This document shows, piece by piece, positions 7,669 through 16,720 of a stretch of 64,000 nucleotides of DNA. Both the position numbers and the translations under genes were made by a program. Source of the DNA: Fontivita pretiosa (GTDB lineage: Bacteria > Planctomycetota > Phycisphaerae > Tepidisphaerales > Tepidisphaeraceae); assembly GCF_050410795.1 (NCBI RefSeq), contig NZ_CP191258.1:5394001-5458000 (forward strand), read 5' to 3'. Every line of letters starts with the position of its first letter. Positions within the stretch are counted from its first letter, which is position 1. Under the pieces are notes generated by a model that ran no database searches, had not been told where the DNA came from, and worked only from the letters and a program-made list of their open reading frames with translations.

Positions 7669-8631
7669 TTAATCTGCTTCCTGGGTCGCCAGCTCGGGCA
7701 GGGGTTCCAGCTCTTCGGGTTTGAGGTCCTGCACGCGCAGGGGTTCAAGCTTGCGGTCTGGATCGGGGTAGGGAATGGCGCTGAGCAGGACGCGCGTGTA
7801 GGCGTGGCGGGGATTGTTGAACAACTGTTCGGTGGGCCCCATTTCCATGAGTCGGCCCTTGTACATCACCGCGACGCGGTCGCAGAATTCGCGAACCACA
7901 CCCAGGTCGTGCGAGACGAAGATGTACGTCAGGTTCAGCTCGCGTTGAAGCTGCTTGAGAAGCTGGAGCACGCGGGCCTGCACGGAGACGTCCAGTGCCG
8001 AGACGGCTTCGTCGGCGACGACGAACGCGGGCTTGAGGATCAGCGCGCGGGCGATGCCGATGCGCTGCCGCTGCCCGCCGGAAAAAGCGTGCGGGTAGCG
8101 GTACATGTGGTCGGCCTGGAGTCCGACGCGCTCGAGCATTTCGACGACGCGATCGACGCGTTCACGGCGGTTGCCGACGCCGTGGATGAGCAGCGGCTCG
8201 CCGACGATGTCGCCGACGGTCATCCTGGGGTTCAGCGAGCTGAACGGGTCCTGGAAGATCATCTGCATTTCGGTCCGCAGCGGCTTAAGCTGACGTTCGG
8301 GGATGGCCGTCAGGTCCACGGTGCGCCCGCGGTTGTGGAACAGCACGCTGCCGGAGGTCGGTCGCAGGGCGCGCAGGATGCACCGGGCGGCGGTGGTCTT
8401 GCCGGAGCCGGATTCACCGACGATCCCAAACGCCTCGCCGCGAAAGATATCGAAGCTGACCCGATCGACAGCCTTGAGGATGTCGATGCGTTTGCGACGG
8501 AACAGGCCGCCGCTGACGCTGATGAAGTGCTTGGAGAGACTTCGGACCCGCAGCAGAGGCTGGGAGGCAGCGTCGTCTGCGTTGTTGCGACGGGTGGAAT
8601 CGCCATCGTTTCTGGCTGGGAGGTCGATCAT
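7669..8631 (-). CDS. Oligopeptide/dipeptide ABC transporter ATPase, OppF/DppF type
   Basis: The 320-residue ATPase carries Walker A GESGSGKTT, Q-loop FQDPFSSLNPRMT (typical of OppF/DppF), signature SGGQRQRIG, Walker B VVADE and switch SHDLG. It is the last gene of a four-gene minus-strand operon and overlaps oppD by 4 bp (ATGA), so translation is probably coupled. The N-terminal section with SLSKHF and GGLFRRK is typical of the family. The C-terminus lacks the usual Cys-rich GCxFxxRC segment. The protein energises uptake of short peptides in the family; the substrate here is not determined. Confidence 0.9.
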   Translation of the reverse strand: MIDLPARNDGDSTRRNNADDAASQPLLRVRSLSKHFISVSGGLFRRKRIDILKAVDRVSFDIFRGEAFGIVGESGSGKTTAARCILRALRPTSGSVLFHNRGRTVDLTAIPERQLKPLRTEMQMIFQDPFSSLNPRMTVGDIVGEPLLIHGVGNRRERVDRVVEMLERVGLQADHMYRYPHAFSGGQRQRIGIARALILKPAFVVADEAVSALDVSVQARVLQLLKQLQRELNLTYIFVSHDLGVVREFCDRVAVMYKGRLMEMGPTEQLFNNPRHAYTRVLLSAIPYPDPDRKLEPLRVQDLKPEELEPLPELATQEAD

Positions 8632-9629
8632 GCCACAGCCTCCTGCGCCGTCGGCCAGACCAGAACCTGCCTGCCGCCGGGCAGGCGGTACAGGATCGGC
8701 GATGTTCCGCGCGGCAGCCCGCGGGGACGCTGAAGCGAATACTCAGGCGGCAGGCCTTCGACGACGGCCAGCGTGCGGCCCAGCTCCTTCAGCCGCGGAT
8801 CGCGCGACGCGTGCGGGATCGAGCTCATCAGCCGGCGAGTGTACGGATGATACGGCTGGCGATACAGGTCGCGCACGGGCGCGGTCTCGACAATGCGACC
8901 CTGACACATGACCACGACGTCATCGGCGACCTGCGCCACCACACCCAGATCGTGCGTGATGAAGATGACGCTGGTACCCAGCTCGGCCTGAAGCTGCTTG
9001 ATCAGCTTCAGGATCTGCGCCTGGATGGTCACATCCAGAGCGGTGGTGGGTTCGTCGGCAATGAGGATCTCCGGGCGACAAACCAGCGCCATGGCGATGA
9101 CAACGCGCTGCCGCATCCCGCCGCTGAACTCGAAGGGGTACTGCTGAAGACGGCGTTTGGGGTCGGGGATGCCGACCATCGCGAGCATCTCGGCGGCCAG
9201 TTCCTCAGCCTGTCGCGGGGTCTTGTTCTGGTGCAGCAGAATCGCCTCGCAAATCTGGTTGCCCACGGTATGCACCGGCGACAGAGCCGTCATCGGCTCC
9301 TGGAAGATCATGCTGATCTTTCCGCCGCGGATGCGGTACAGCTCTTCGCTTTTGTCGTGCAGTCTGGCGATGTCGATGGGCTTGCCATCGCGGGGATAAA
9401 ACATGATCCGGTCGGCCAGGATCTGTCCGGGCTTCTGGATGAGCCGGAGGATGGAATAGCTGGTGACCGACTTGCCCGAGCCGGATTCGCCGACGATCGC
9501 CAGCGTCTTGCCGCGGACAAGCTGGAAGCTGACGCCACGGACGGCTTCGGTGATGCCATCGAGCGTGCGGAAGTTCACCCGCAGGTTCTCGACGCTCAGG
9601 ACGATGTCTTGATCGCTCGCCATGCTCAT
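8628..9629 (-). CDS. Oligopeptide/dipeptide ABC transporter ATPase, OppD/DppD type
   Basis: The 333-residue ATPase has Walker A GESGSGKSV, Q-loop FQEPMTALSPVHT, signature SGGMRQRV, Walker B LIADEPTTALD and switch THDLG, all typical of OppD/DppD. It pairs with the adjacent OppF-type subunit. The start is taken at the ATG at 9629; another ATG lies at 9623. The C-terminal segment after GLPPEYSL does not contain the family's GCxFxxRC cysteines and ends in a short strand-like tail (PILYRLPGG). A 119-bp gap with a degenerate repeat separates it from the upstream permease. Confidence 0.88.
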   Translation of the reverse strand: MSMASDQDIVLSVENLRVNFRTLDGITEAVRGVSFQLVRGKTLAIVGESGSGKSVTSYSILRLIQKPGQILADRIMFYPRDGKPIDIARLHDKSEELYRIRGGKISMIFQEPMTALSPVHTVGNQICEAILLHQNKTPRQAEELAAEMLAMVGIPDPKRRLQQYPFEFSGGMRQRVVIAMALVCRPEILIADEPTTALDVTIQAQILKLIKQLQAELGTSVIFITHDLGVVAQVADDVVVMCQGRIVETAPVRDLYRQPYHPYTRRLMSSIPHASRDPRLKELGRTLAVVEGLPPEYSLQRPRGLPRGTSPILYRLPGGRQVLVWPTAQEAVA

Positions 9630-9645
9630 CAATCAAAGCAGATTC

Positions 9646-9720
9646 AACCGCGAAGGCACGAAGACCCGAAAGCGTCGTCCAGAGGCGGGCAGTCGCCTCG
9701 TGAGTTCGTGGCCGAATGGT
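9646..9720. repeat. Degenerate inverted repeat in operon
   Basis: AACCGCGAAGGCACGAAG starting at 9646 is loosely matched in inverted form by GTTCGTGGCCGAATGGTT (about 9704-9721). The motif looks like a dispersed intergenic element and lies between the OppC- and OppD-type genes of one operon. Confidence 0.4.
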
Positions 9721-9748
9721 TGGATTGCTGGTCGTTTCATAAAGAGGA

Positions 9749-10996
9749 TCATTTTGTGGAGTACGGATCTGCCGCGTCGCGCAGGCCGTCGCCTACAAAG
9801 TTGAAACTGAGCACCGTCGTCACGATGAAAAGCACCGGCAGCAGCAGCCAGGGGTAATAGCGCACGGCCTGGATATCCATGCAATCCTGAAGCATCACGC
9901 CCCAGCTTACGATGGGCGGGCGAAGGCCAAGGCCCAGGAAGCTCAAACTCGTCTCGCCCAGGATCATTCCCGGGACGCTGAGGCTCAGGGCGACGATGAT
10001 GTGGCTGGTGAATCCCGGCAACAGGTGGCGGACGAGGATTCGCGAATGGCTGGCGCCCAGCAGTCGCGCCGCCATCGCGTAGTCCTCCTCGCGAAGCGAG
10101 AGGATCTTGCCGCGGACGACCCGGGCCAGGCCGGTCCAGTTCAGCAGGCTCAGCACGACGGTGATCGCGAAGTAGACGCGCAGGGCCGACCAGTCCTGCG
10201 GCATGATCGCCGCCAGCGCGATCCACAGCGGCAGGTGCGGGAAGCTGTTGATGATCTCGATGCCACGCTGGATGAAAAGGTCGGTGCGTCCGCCAACGTA
10301 TCCGGAGATTCCCCCGATCGTCATGCCCAGCAGAAACGTGATCGCGATTCCGATCAGACCAACCGACAGCGAAATCCGCGCGCCATAAACAATCCGGCTG
10401 AAGATGTCGCGCCCGTACTTGTCGGCGCCCAGGAAAAAGAACGTCGGGCGCACGCCCCGGGCCAGCGCCGCGGCGTTATCGTCCGGATCGACGCCGAACA
10501 GTCGCCGCTGCATCGGGATAAAGCCCCACAGCTTGTACGGTTGTCCGGGCACGAAGAATGACAACCGAATCGGCACGTCGTAGCGCTCCACGTATGTCTT
10601 GCGAAACGTGATCGGATCGACCGTGAGCTGCATGGCGTAGGTGTACAGCCCCAGGCTCGGCGACCAGCGGACAAGCTGCGGCGGACAGTACTGGTGATCC
10701 AGATCGCGAGCCTGCGACGTGTACGGCGCCACGAACTCGCAGAACGCAGCCATCACATACATCAGAATCAGCGCATGCAGCGCGATGACCGCCAGCTTGT
10801 GCTTGGCGAAGGCGCGGCGGATGAGCTGCCACTGGCTCATTCTCGCCAGCGCCGACTGATCGGCACGCAGATCAACTGCGTCGTCCAGCAGCGCCGGCGA
10901 CATCACGTCCAGCAGCTCGGCGGCTTCGGATGCGTCATTGACGGCTGGCTTGGCGTGCTCGTTGGCCTGAAGTTTTTCGTTTTCGACCCGCGTCAC
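9749..10996 (-). CDS. Oligopeptide ABC transporter permease, OppC type
   Basis: The 415-residue membrane protein has an N-terminal cytoplasmic tail of about 60 residues, a first helix, a long periplasmic insertion (about residues 105-190) and a C-terminal permease domain with the EAA-type loop near REEDYAMAARLLGASHSRILVRHLLPG. It pairs with the OppB-type domain fused to the binding protein encoded just upstream. The best start is a GTG at 10996 that overlaps the upstream stop as GTGA, with GAGGGG just before it, implying coupled translation. A longer frame to 11035 exists but would overlap the upstream gene further. Confidence 0.85.
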   Translation of the reverse strand: MTRVENEKLQANEHAKPAVNDASEAAELLDVMSPALLDDAVDLRADQSALARMSQWQLIRRAFAKHKLAVIALHALILMYVMAAFCEFVAPYTSQARDLDHQYCPPQLVRWSPSLGLYTYAMQLTVDPITFRKTYVERYDVPIRLSFFVPGQPYKLWGFIPMQRRLFGVDPDDNAAALARGVRPTFFFLGADKYGRDIFSRIVYGARISLSVGLIGIAITFLLGMTIGGISGYVGGRTDLFIQRGIEIINSFPHLPLWIALAAIMPQDWSALRVYFAITVVLSLLNWTGLARVVRGKILSLREEDYAMAARLLGASHSRILVRHLLPGFTSHIIVALSLSVPGMILGETSLSFLGLGLRPPIVSWGVMLQDCMDIQAVRYYPWLLLPVLFIVTTVLSFNFVGDGLRDAADPYSTK

Positions 10997-13900
10997 CGCG
11001 TCCCCCCCTCGTAGCGAATCCGCGGATCCAGCCACAGCAGCAGCAGATCGCTCACCAGCGTCCCAAGAACGCTCAGGATGCTCAGCACCATCAGCATCGA
11101 ACCGGCCAGATACATGTCCTGATTGAAAAGCGCCCGGATCTGCATCGGCCCGACCGTGGGCAGCGACAGCACGATCGAGACGATCGCCCCGCCGCTGACA
11201 AGCTGCGGAAACAGGTGCCCCACCCCTGAGACGAACGGGTTGAGCGCCAGCCGCACCGGATACTTCAGCAGCAGCTTCATCGGCCGCACCCCCTTGGCCA
11301 TCGCGGTAATGACATAGGGCTTACGAAGCTCATCCAGGAGATTGGCGCGCATGACGCGGATCATTCCGGCGGTGCCCCCGATGCCCAGGATCACGATCGG
11401 GATCCAGATGTGCTCCATCAGGTCAACGACCTTGCCCCAGGTCCACTCCGGCTGCACTGCATACCGTTCCGAGAAAAGCCCCTGCTTGTCGGAGATCGCG
11501 ATCAACACCAGGGCCAGAAGGAACGAGGGCACGCACATGCCCACAAATCCGACCAGCGTCAGGATGTAATCCGTGATCGAGTACTGCCTGACCGCCGAAT
11601 AGATCCCGATGGGCAGCGCCGTGGCCCAGGTGAACAGGATCGTCCCCAGCGACAGAAGCACGGTGAGCAGGATCGTGTCGCCGACCATGTCGTTCACCGG
11701 CTGTTCGGTTTCCATCGATCGCCCCATGTTGCCCTGAAGCAGCCCGCTGTCGGCCGAGTCGAACGTGAAGAACCACATCACGCCCATCCATCGCAGGTAC
11801 TGTTTCCACACCGGGTCCTCGAAGCGGAACATGGTCTTGAGGTCTTCGATGCGTTTCATGTCCGCTTCGTCTCCCGATTCCTGAAGCTGGATGATCCGCG
11901 TGGTCAGAAAATCGCCCGGCGGAAGCTGGATGATCGTGAAGACCAGGACCGAGATCACCAGCAGGGTGGGCACCATGATCAGCAGTCGCTGGGCGATGAA
12001 CGGGTGGCGCACCGCCGCCAGCACTACCAGCAGGACCGCGATGCTCGTCAGCGACCAGCGGATCAGACGGGTCATCCAGCCGTCGGCCCGCCCGGCGGCG
12101 CCCGGGCGCAGCGTCGGCGTGATGATCGAGTTCTTCGCCTCCTCGATCGCGCCGCGGGAATCCAGCGGATTTTCCTGGTAGTAGGTCTCGATCCCGGCGT
12201 TGGCAGGCGTCGAATACATCACCGCGTACAGCGCGTTTCGCGGAACATTCTTGAAACCGTTCTTGACCACGACCAGTTGCGGCGGCGGCGTGGCGATGTT
12301 GATGGTCCAGGTGTTTTCGGCGGCGATGTCCATCACCTTGTCCATCAGCCGCTTCTGCTCCTGAAAGGTCGGCGCCCGCAACGCCTGTTCATAAAGCTCC
12401 ATCGCCTGGCGCATGGGATGACCTTCCGGCGGCGGGATGCACCCTTTGCTCTGCGCGCCCGGCGCGCCGTACAAGCCGCCGCGCTGGAACCACTTGCCCC
12501 AGCCAACCGCGTAAAACGCCTCGGGGTTGTTGGCAATAAAGTACCGCGGATAGATCAACGGCATGTAGTCGCTCTCGCCGGTCCAGACGTTGAAGTCGAA
12601 GTTCATCCCGTCCTTCTCGGCGTAGAACAGCGGACGGTTGCGTTCGCGGATAATGCAGCGGATTCCCACCGCCGCCCAGTCATCGACGACGAACTGCGCC
12701 GGCCCGGCCTCGGTGAACTGCGTGAAATCCAGGTACCAGGTCATGCGGCTGCCGTCGGGGAAGGTCCGCATGCCCTCGTAGTCGCGTTTGCTCAACCCCA
12801 CCTCGTCCAGCAGCTTGTTGGCCCGCTCGGGATCGTACTCGGTGAATGCCTTGGCCACGCCCTCGTGATGAAACAGCGACTCCTTTCCCGGCGCAACCTG
12901 CGACGGCTCGCCGATGTCGTTGTAGTCGGCATGAATGATCTGTTTGCGGTTGATCGCCAGCGACAGTGCCTGCCGGAAGCGTTTGTCCGAGAGGAGCTGG
13001 GCTTTCCAGCGGGTTTCGGGCTGATTCGGATCGATGCGGCGGTTGAGGTTGGGGTTGATCACCCACACTGAGCGCGACGCCGAATACCAGTGGTAAATCT
13101 GGGTGCCCGCAGCCTGGCGGCGGCTCATCAGCTCGGTGTAGTCGCGGAAGCGGATGAAGCGGTCCTGCATCGAGGCCTTGCCGCTGGCCGCTGACAACGC
13201 CAGCATCTGCGGCGACTGCACCTCGTATTGAAGTCGATCCAGGTACGGAAGCTGATTGCCTTTGGTATCCACCACGTAGTAGTAGGGATTGCGGACGAAC
13301 ACGTGTGGCGGGGTTGAGCGGAACGTGCGATACACCCATGGCCAAAGCCGCGGGTGCTCGGGGTTCTGCGCCTGCTTCATGAAGCTGTACAGCGCCCGAC
13401 GGCTGGGCTGCTTGTACGCCTGCATCAGCCGCTCGCACAGCTCGTTGTTGCCGATGTTCGGATCGGGATGAAACTGCCGCAGGTAATGGGCCGGCTGATC
13501 GCAGCCGTCGCGGGTCTGAGCCAGCCGCTCGGGCATCAGCGGGCACGGGTCCTCGAAGATGATGCGGAACTGGTATTTGCCCAGGCGTTCGATCCGGCCG
13601 GGCTTACCCGCAACGGTCATCCAGTTGACGACCACGGGATTGATCATCTTGTGGGTTGCTTCGCACTCCCACCAGTACATCACGTCGTCGGTGGTGAACG
13701 GATGCCCGTCGGACCAGCGCATTCCTTCACGCAGTGTGATGGTCCAAACCCGCTTGTCGTCGGAGGACTCCACGCTCCTGGCCACGTGCGGCTCGATCGG
13801 ATAGCCCAGCGGCGACCAGCGCATCCACGACGCGCCACTCAGGCGATACGTGATCGTGTCGAACACGTCTCCCGGCGCGTTGGCCAGCCGCAGCCACGTC

Positions 13901-14271
13901 CCGCCGTACTTGCCGATTCCGTCCGGACCCTCCATGACCACCGGTTCTTTGGGCAGACGTTCCTTCAACGGCGGCAGCTTGCCCTCGGCGACCAGCTCGG
14001 CCAGCATCGGCGCCTCGTTTACCGGCTCGACTTGAATATGACGATGCAGCGAAGGAGTGTTCGTGGGATCAAAGGTGACATCCCTTGCCCGCTCGGCGGC
14101 GGCGATCTCCTCGGGAGTATAGTGGATCTGCCCCTGCGACAGGTCTGGCCTGACCAGCCATCCCGATGTGCACAGGAATGCTGCCGTCCCCACCATCACC
14201 GCGGCAAATACAAGCAGGTTCCTCAGCTTCCGCAGCGATTTCCATGACCTCGGCGACGAATCGTTCTTCAT
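10993..14271 (-). CDS. Fused peptide-binding protein and OppB-type permease
   Basis: A single frame of 1092 residues joins two normally separate subunits. An N-terminal membrane anchor (about residues 18-38) is followed by an SBP_bac_5 solute-binding domain (about 110-700), recognisable from LREGMRWSDGHPFTTDDV and the later LAINRKQI block. A helix near 737-755 leads into an OppB-type permease domain running to the end, with the typical RLLIMVPTLLVIS start and the RVMRANLLDELRKPYV loop. No lipobox is seen, so the binding domain is probably tethered by helices at both ends. The ATG at 14271 has AGCAGG upstream; a GTG at 14295 is an alternative. It heads the operon with OppC, OppD and OppF. The fusion means one binding domain per permease. 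Confidence 0.85.
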   Translation of the reverse strand: MKNDSSPRSWKSLRKLRNLLVFAAVMVGTAAFLCTSGWLVRPDLSQGQIHYTPEEIAAAERARDVTFDPTNTPSLHRHIQVEPVNEAPMLAELVAEGKLPPLKERLPKEPVVMEGPDGIGKYGGTWLRLANAPGDVFDTITYRLSGASWMRWSPLGYPIEPHVARSVESSDDKRVWTITLREGMRWSDGHPFTTDDVMYWWECEATHKMINPVVVNWMTVAGKPGRIERLGKYQFRIIFEDPCPLMPERLAQTRDGCDQPAHYLRQFHPDPNIGNNELCERLMQAYKQPSRRALYSFMKQAQNPEHPRLWPWVYRTFRSTPPHVFVRNPYYYVVDTKGNQLPYLDRLQYEVQSPQMLALSAASGKASMQDRFIRFRDYTELMSRRQAAGTQIYHWYSASRSVWVINPNLNRRIDPNQPETRWKAQLLSDKRFRQALSLAINRKQIIHADYNDIGEPSQVAPGKESLFHHEGVAKAFTEYDPERANKLLDEVGLSKRDYEGMRTFPDGSRMTWYLDFTQFTEAGPAQFVVDDWAAVGIRCIIRERNRPLFYAEKDGMNFDFNVWTGESDYMPLIYPRYFIANNPEAFYAVGWGKWFQRGGLYGAPGAQSKGCIPPPEGHPMRQAMELYEQALRAPTFQEQKRLMDKVMDIAAENTWTINIATPPPQLVVVKNGFKNVPRNALYAVMYSTPANAGIETYYQENPLDSRGAIEEAKNSIITPTLRPGAAGRADGWMTRLIRWSLTSIAVLLVVLAAVRHPFIAQRLLIMVPTLLVISVLVFTIIQLPPGDFLTTRIIQLQESGDEADMKRIEDLKTMFRFEDPVWKQYLRWMGVMWFFTFDSADSGLLQGNMGRSMETEQPVNDMVGDTILLTVLLSLGTILFTWATALPIGIYSAVRQYSITDYILTLVGFVGMCVPSFLLALVLIAISDKQGLFSERYAVQPEWTWGKVVDLMEHIWIPIVILGIGGTAGMIRVMRANLLDELRKPYVITAMAKGVRPMKLLLKYPVRLALNPFVSGVGHLFPQLVSGGAIVSIVLSLPTVGPMQIRALFNQDMYLAGSMLMVLSILSVLGTLVSDLLLLWLDPRIRYEGGTR

Positions 14272-14497
14272 CGAACCTGCTGAAGATTGAACCACGGCTC
14301 ATTGACACCGGACGGCCGCCCAGTTCGGCCAGTGGGTATCATCCCCGTTTCCCGCGTTTGTCGCAACCAATTCCGCTGGCGTCATCCGTGTCTCGCCCGA
14401 TCCTCCGCCGGGCCTGGCGTGCCAGACCTGCCCTGCTGAAAGCATATGCTCACCCGCTGCGGAAAATCCCGCGAACGTCGCGTAGCAAAACGCACGA

Positions 14498-16042
14498 TCA
14501 ATCCCCCGTACTGATCCGGGGAAACAGCGGGGTGCCCTGGCTGACCACCTGCCCGGGGCCAAGTTCACCGTTGAGCAGCTCGCCCAGCGTCCTGCCCCTG
14601 ATATCCACGCCGAGCTGCGCCAGTCCCTGAGCGGATTTCTCCGGCAGAATCGGCAGCAACGCCACCAGCGCCCGGTAGATCGCCTGCGCGCTGCGGTTCA
14701 ACACCGTGTCCAGCCGCGCCGATTTCGATGGATCTTTGGCCAGGGAAAACGGAGCGGTGGAATCGATGTACGCGTTGGTAGCTCGTGCCAGCTCGACCGG
14801 CAACACGGCGCACTGCTGAAGCTCGATCCCGGCATAGGCCGACGCGAGCTGTTCCGCAAGGCGCTGGGTGGCGGCGATCACCGCGTCATCGACCGGCTCA
14901 TGCTGCGTGGCGGGCGGCAACACCCCGCCCCGGTAGCGGTGGATCATCCGGACTGTGCGATTCAGGCAGTTTCCGACCACGTTGGCCAGCTCGTTGAACG
15001 CCGACTGAAAATCGACCTCTTTCCAGTCCAGGTCGTTGCCGAACGGCGCGGCGCGGAGCAGGTAGTACCGCAGCGCGTCCCGCCCGTAAGTGCGGATGTG
15101 GGCGCGCAGGCGATCCAGGTCGATGAAGTTGCCCATCGACTTGCTCATCTTCTTGCCTTCGGAGGTCCACCAGCCGTGCGCGAAGATCCGTCGCGGCAAC
15201 GGCTCGCCCAGGCTCATCAGCATCGCCGGCCAGTACACCGCGTGGAACCAGAGGATCTCCTTGCCGATCAGGTGCAGATCCGCCGGCCAGTAGCGGCGAT
15301 ACCGGGTGTCGTCTTCCGAGCCGTAGCCCAGAGCGGTGATGTAGTTGCTCAACGCGTCGATCCAGACGTACACGACGTGCCCGGGATCGTTGGGCATGGG
15401 CACGCCCCACTTCAGCGTCGAGCGGCTGATCGACAGGTCGCCCACGCCGGCGCGCAGCTTGCTCAGCACTTCGTTGCGTCGCGAGGGCGGTTGAACGAAC
15501 TGCGGGTTGGCCTCGATGTGCTGGATCACCCTCGGAACATACTTGCTCAGCCGGAAAAAGTAGGTCGGCTCCTTGTAGCGGACCAGCGGCCGGCCGCTTA
15601 CTGCCGACTTGTACTCGTTGGCCTTGGCCTCGGTCTCGGTGACGAATTCTTCCTGCCCCTCGTCGTACCAGCCCTCGTAGGAGCCCAGATAGATATCGCC
15701 GTTGTCCAACAGCTTCTGGACGATCTTCTGCACCGCCTTCTCGTGTCGCGGTTCGGTGGTGCGGATGAAGTCATCGTTGGAGATCTCCAGTTCCTGCCAG
15801 ACCTGTTTGAAGATCCGCACGTTGCGTTCCGTCAACGTGTGCGGATCCACGCCCTGCTTTTCCGCCTCCTTGACCATCTTGATCCCGTGCTCGTCGGTGC
15901 CGGTGAGGAAGAAGGTGTCGTCCCCGGCCAGGCGGTGATACCGCGCCAGCACGTCGGCGCAGATGGTGGTGTAGACGTGCCCGAGGTGAGGCTCGGCATT
16001 GGGATAGTAAATGGGCGTGGTGATGTAGAAACGGTTGCTCAT
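14498..16042 (-). CDS. metG: Methionyl-tRNA synthetase
   Basis: The 514-residue class I synthetase charges tRNA-Met with methionine. It begins with FYITTPIYYPN, has the HLGH form of the HIGH signature near residue 21, and KMSKS near residue 298, followed by the alpha-helical anticodon-binding domain. The connective domain (YEGWYDEGQEEFV) lacks the zinc-binding cysteines of the E. coli type. There is no C-terminal EMAPII-like tRNA-binding domain, so this is a short form. The start is placed at the ATG at 16042, which matches the family N-terminus; an upstream ATG at 16072 would add ten residues. It is monocistronic, about 200 bp from the transporter operon. Confidence 0.95.
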   Translation of the reverse strand: MSNRFYITTPIYYPNAEPHLGHVYTTICADVLARYHRLAGDDTFFLTGTDEHGIKMVKEAEKQGVDPHTLTERNVRIFKQVWQELEISNDDFIRTTEPRHEKAVQKIVQKLLDNGDIYLGSYEGWYDEGQEEFVTETEAKANEYKSAVSGRPLVRYKEPTYFFRLSKYVPRVIQHIEANPQFVQPPSRRNEVLSKLRAGVGDLSISRSTLKWGVPMPNDPGHVVYVWIDALSNYITALGYGSEDDTRYRRYWPADLHLIGKEILWFHAVYWPAMLMSLGEPLPRRIFAHGWWTSEGKKMSKSMGNFIDLDRLRAHIRTYGRDALRYYLLRAAPFGNDLDWKEVDFQSAFNELANVVGNCLNRTVRMIHRYRGGVLPPATQHEPVDDAVIAATQRLAEQLASAYAGIELQQCAVLPVELARATNAYIDSTAPFSLAKDPSKSARLDTVLNRSAQAIYRALVALLPILPEKSAQGLAQLGVDIRGRTLGELLNGELGPGQVVSQGTPLFPRISTGD

Positions 16043-16277
16043 GTTCGGCTGCTGAAGCTGCAAAAAGACCATCGCCCGGTCCGACCTGGTCGCTGCGCAG
16101 TTCGGGGCAAGGGCAGGTCACCGGGCGGTGGACCGACCACTGGCCCCTATCGCATCGACATCATTCGGACCGGGCGAGGGATCATGGCGTGAGGATTATC
16201 GACACGTTAAAGCGGGGAATCAAGCATCGCCGGGCAATACAGGTGTGGGAATGCGATTCCGACAGCGGTTGTCTTCT

Positions 16278-16350
16278 GTGTCACTGGCGTCTCGCCCGTG
16301 CCCAGCATGTGGAGCGATGAACAGCCCGGAGATCGGACTTTCGAATTCGA
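16278..16350. repeat. Dispersed intergenic element, copy 1
   Basis: This 73-bp stretch matches 42964-43037 in the same orientation: both have GTGTCAC, GGCGTC(T/C)CGCCCGTGCCC, a TGGAG..GATGA core, then GGAG.TCGGA.TTT and GAATTCGA. The rest of the 363-bp gap between metG and the next gene (16043-16405) shows nothing else recognisable except the -10 element at 16392. Confidence 0.75.
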
Positions 16351-16391
16351 TCGCATCCTGCATGCCCGTCCCACGGTATCCGTCTCGCGGG

Positions 16392-16397
16392 TAGAAT
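16392..16397 (+). promoter_or_regulatory. TAGAAT -10 element, leaderless start
   Basis: TAGAAT ends 8 nt before the ATG at 16406, so transcription should start at or within 1-2 nt of the start codon. No Shine-Dalgarno is present. The -35 region is weak. Confidence 0.5.
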
Positions 16398-16405
16398 CAT
16401 CGCAT

Positions 16406-16708
16406 ATGCCCGAGCGCGTCACCTGCGACCTGTGCCAGAGGCTTCTTCCGCTGCATGCCTGTTATGTGGTCCGCATCGATGTCTTCGCCGATCCCTCGAT
16501 GCCGGAGCTTTCCATGCAGGACCTGGAGGAGATGGACTTCGACCAGACATTTCGCCAGCTCATGGAGCAGATGAAGGACATGAGCGCCCAGGAGCTTCAG
16601 GACCAGGTTCACCGTCGCTTCGAGTATCGGCTGTGTCCGATCTGTCAACGGGAATATCTGAGCAATCCACTGGGTCGGCCACGCGCCAGACCTGCCAGCC
16701 GCAATTGA
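16406..16708 (+). CDS. Small zinc-ribbon-like protein of unknown function
   Basis: The 100-residue protein has two CxxC pairs, CDLC at residues 7-10 and CPIC near 85-88, separated by an acidic, Met-rich helical stretch with a predicted coiled-coil character. The spacing suggests that one zinc ion is bound by the two ends of the chain. The start at 16406 puts the first CxxC near the N-terminus. An upstream in-frame start would read into the dispersed element and is unlikely. It is followed 12 bp later by the TlyA-like gene, so the two may be co-transcribed. No function is assigned. Confidence 0.7.
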   Translation: MPERVTCDLCQRLLPLHACYVVRIDVFADPSMPELSMQDLEEMDFDQTFRQLMEQMKDMSAQELQDQVHRRFEYRLCPICQREYLSNPLGRPRARPASRN

Positions 16709-16720
16709 ATCGACGCTCCA

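Noticed and set aside
8640..8740. Frameshift in the OppD-type gene
   Set aside because: The alternate frame gives a GC...C..C peptide, but the spacing does not match GCxFxxRC, and the main frame ends cleanly with the ATGA overlap to oppF.
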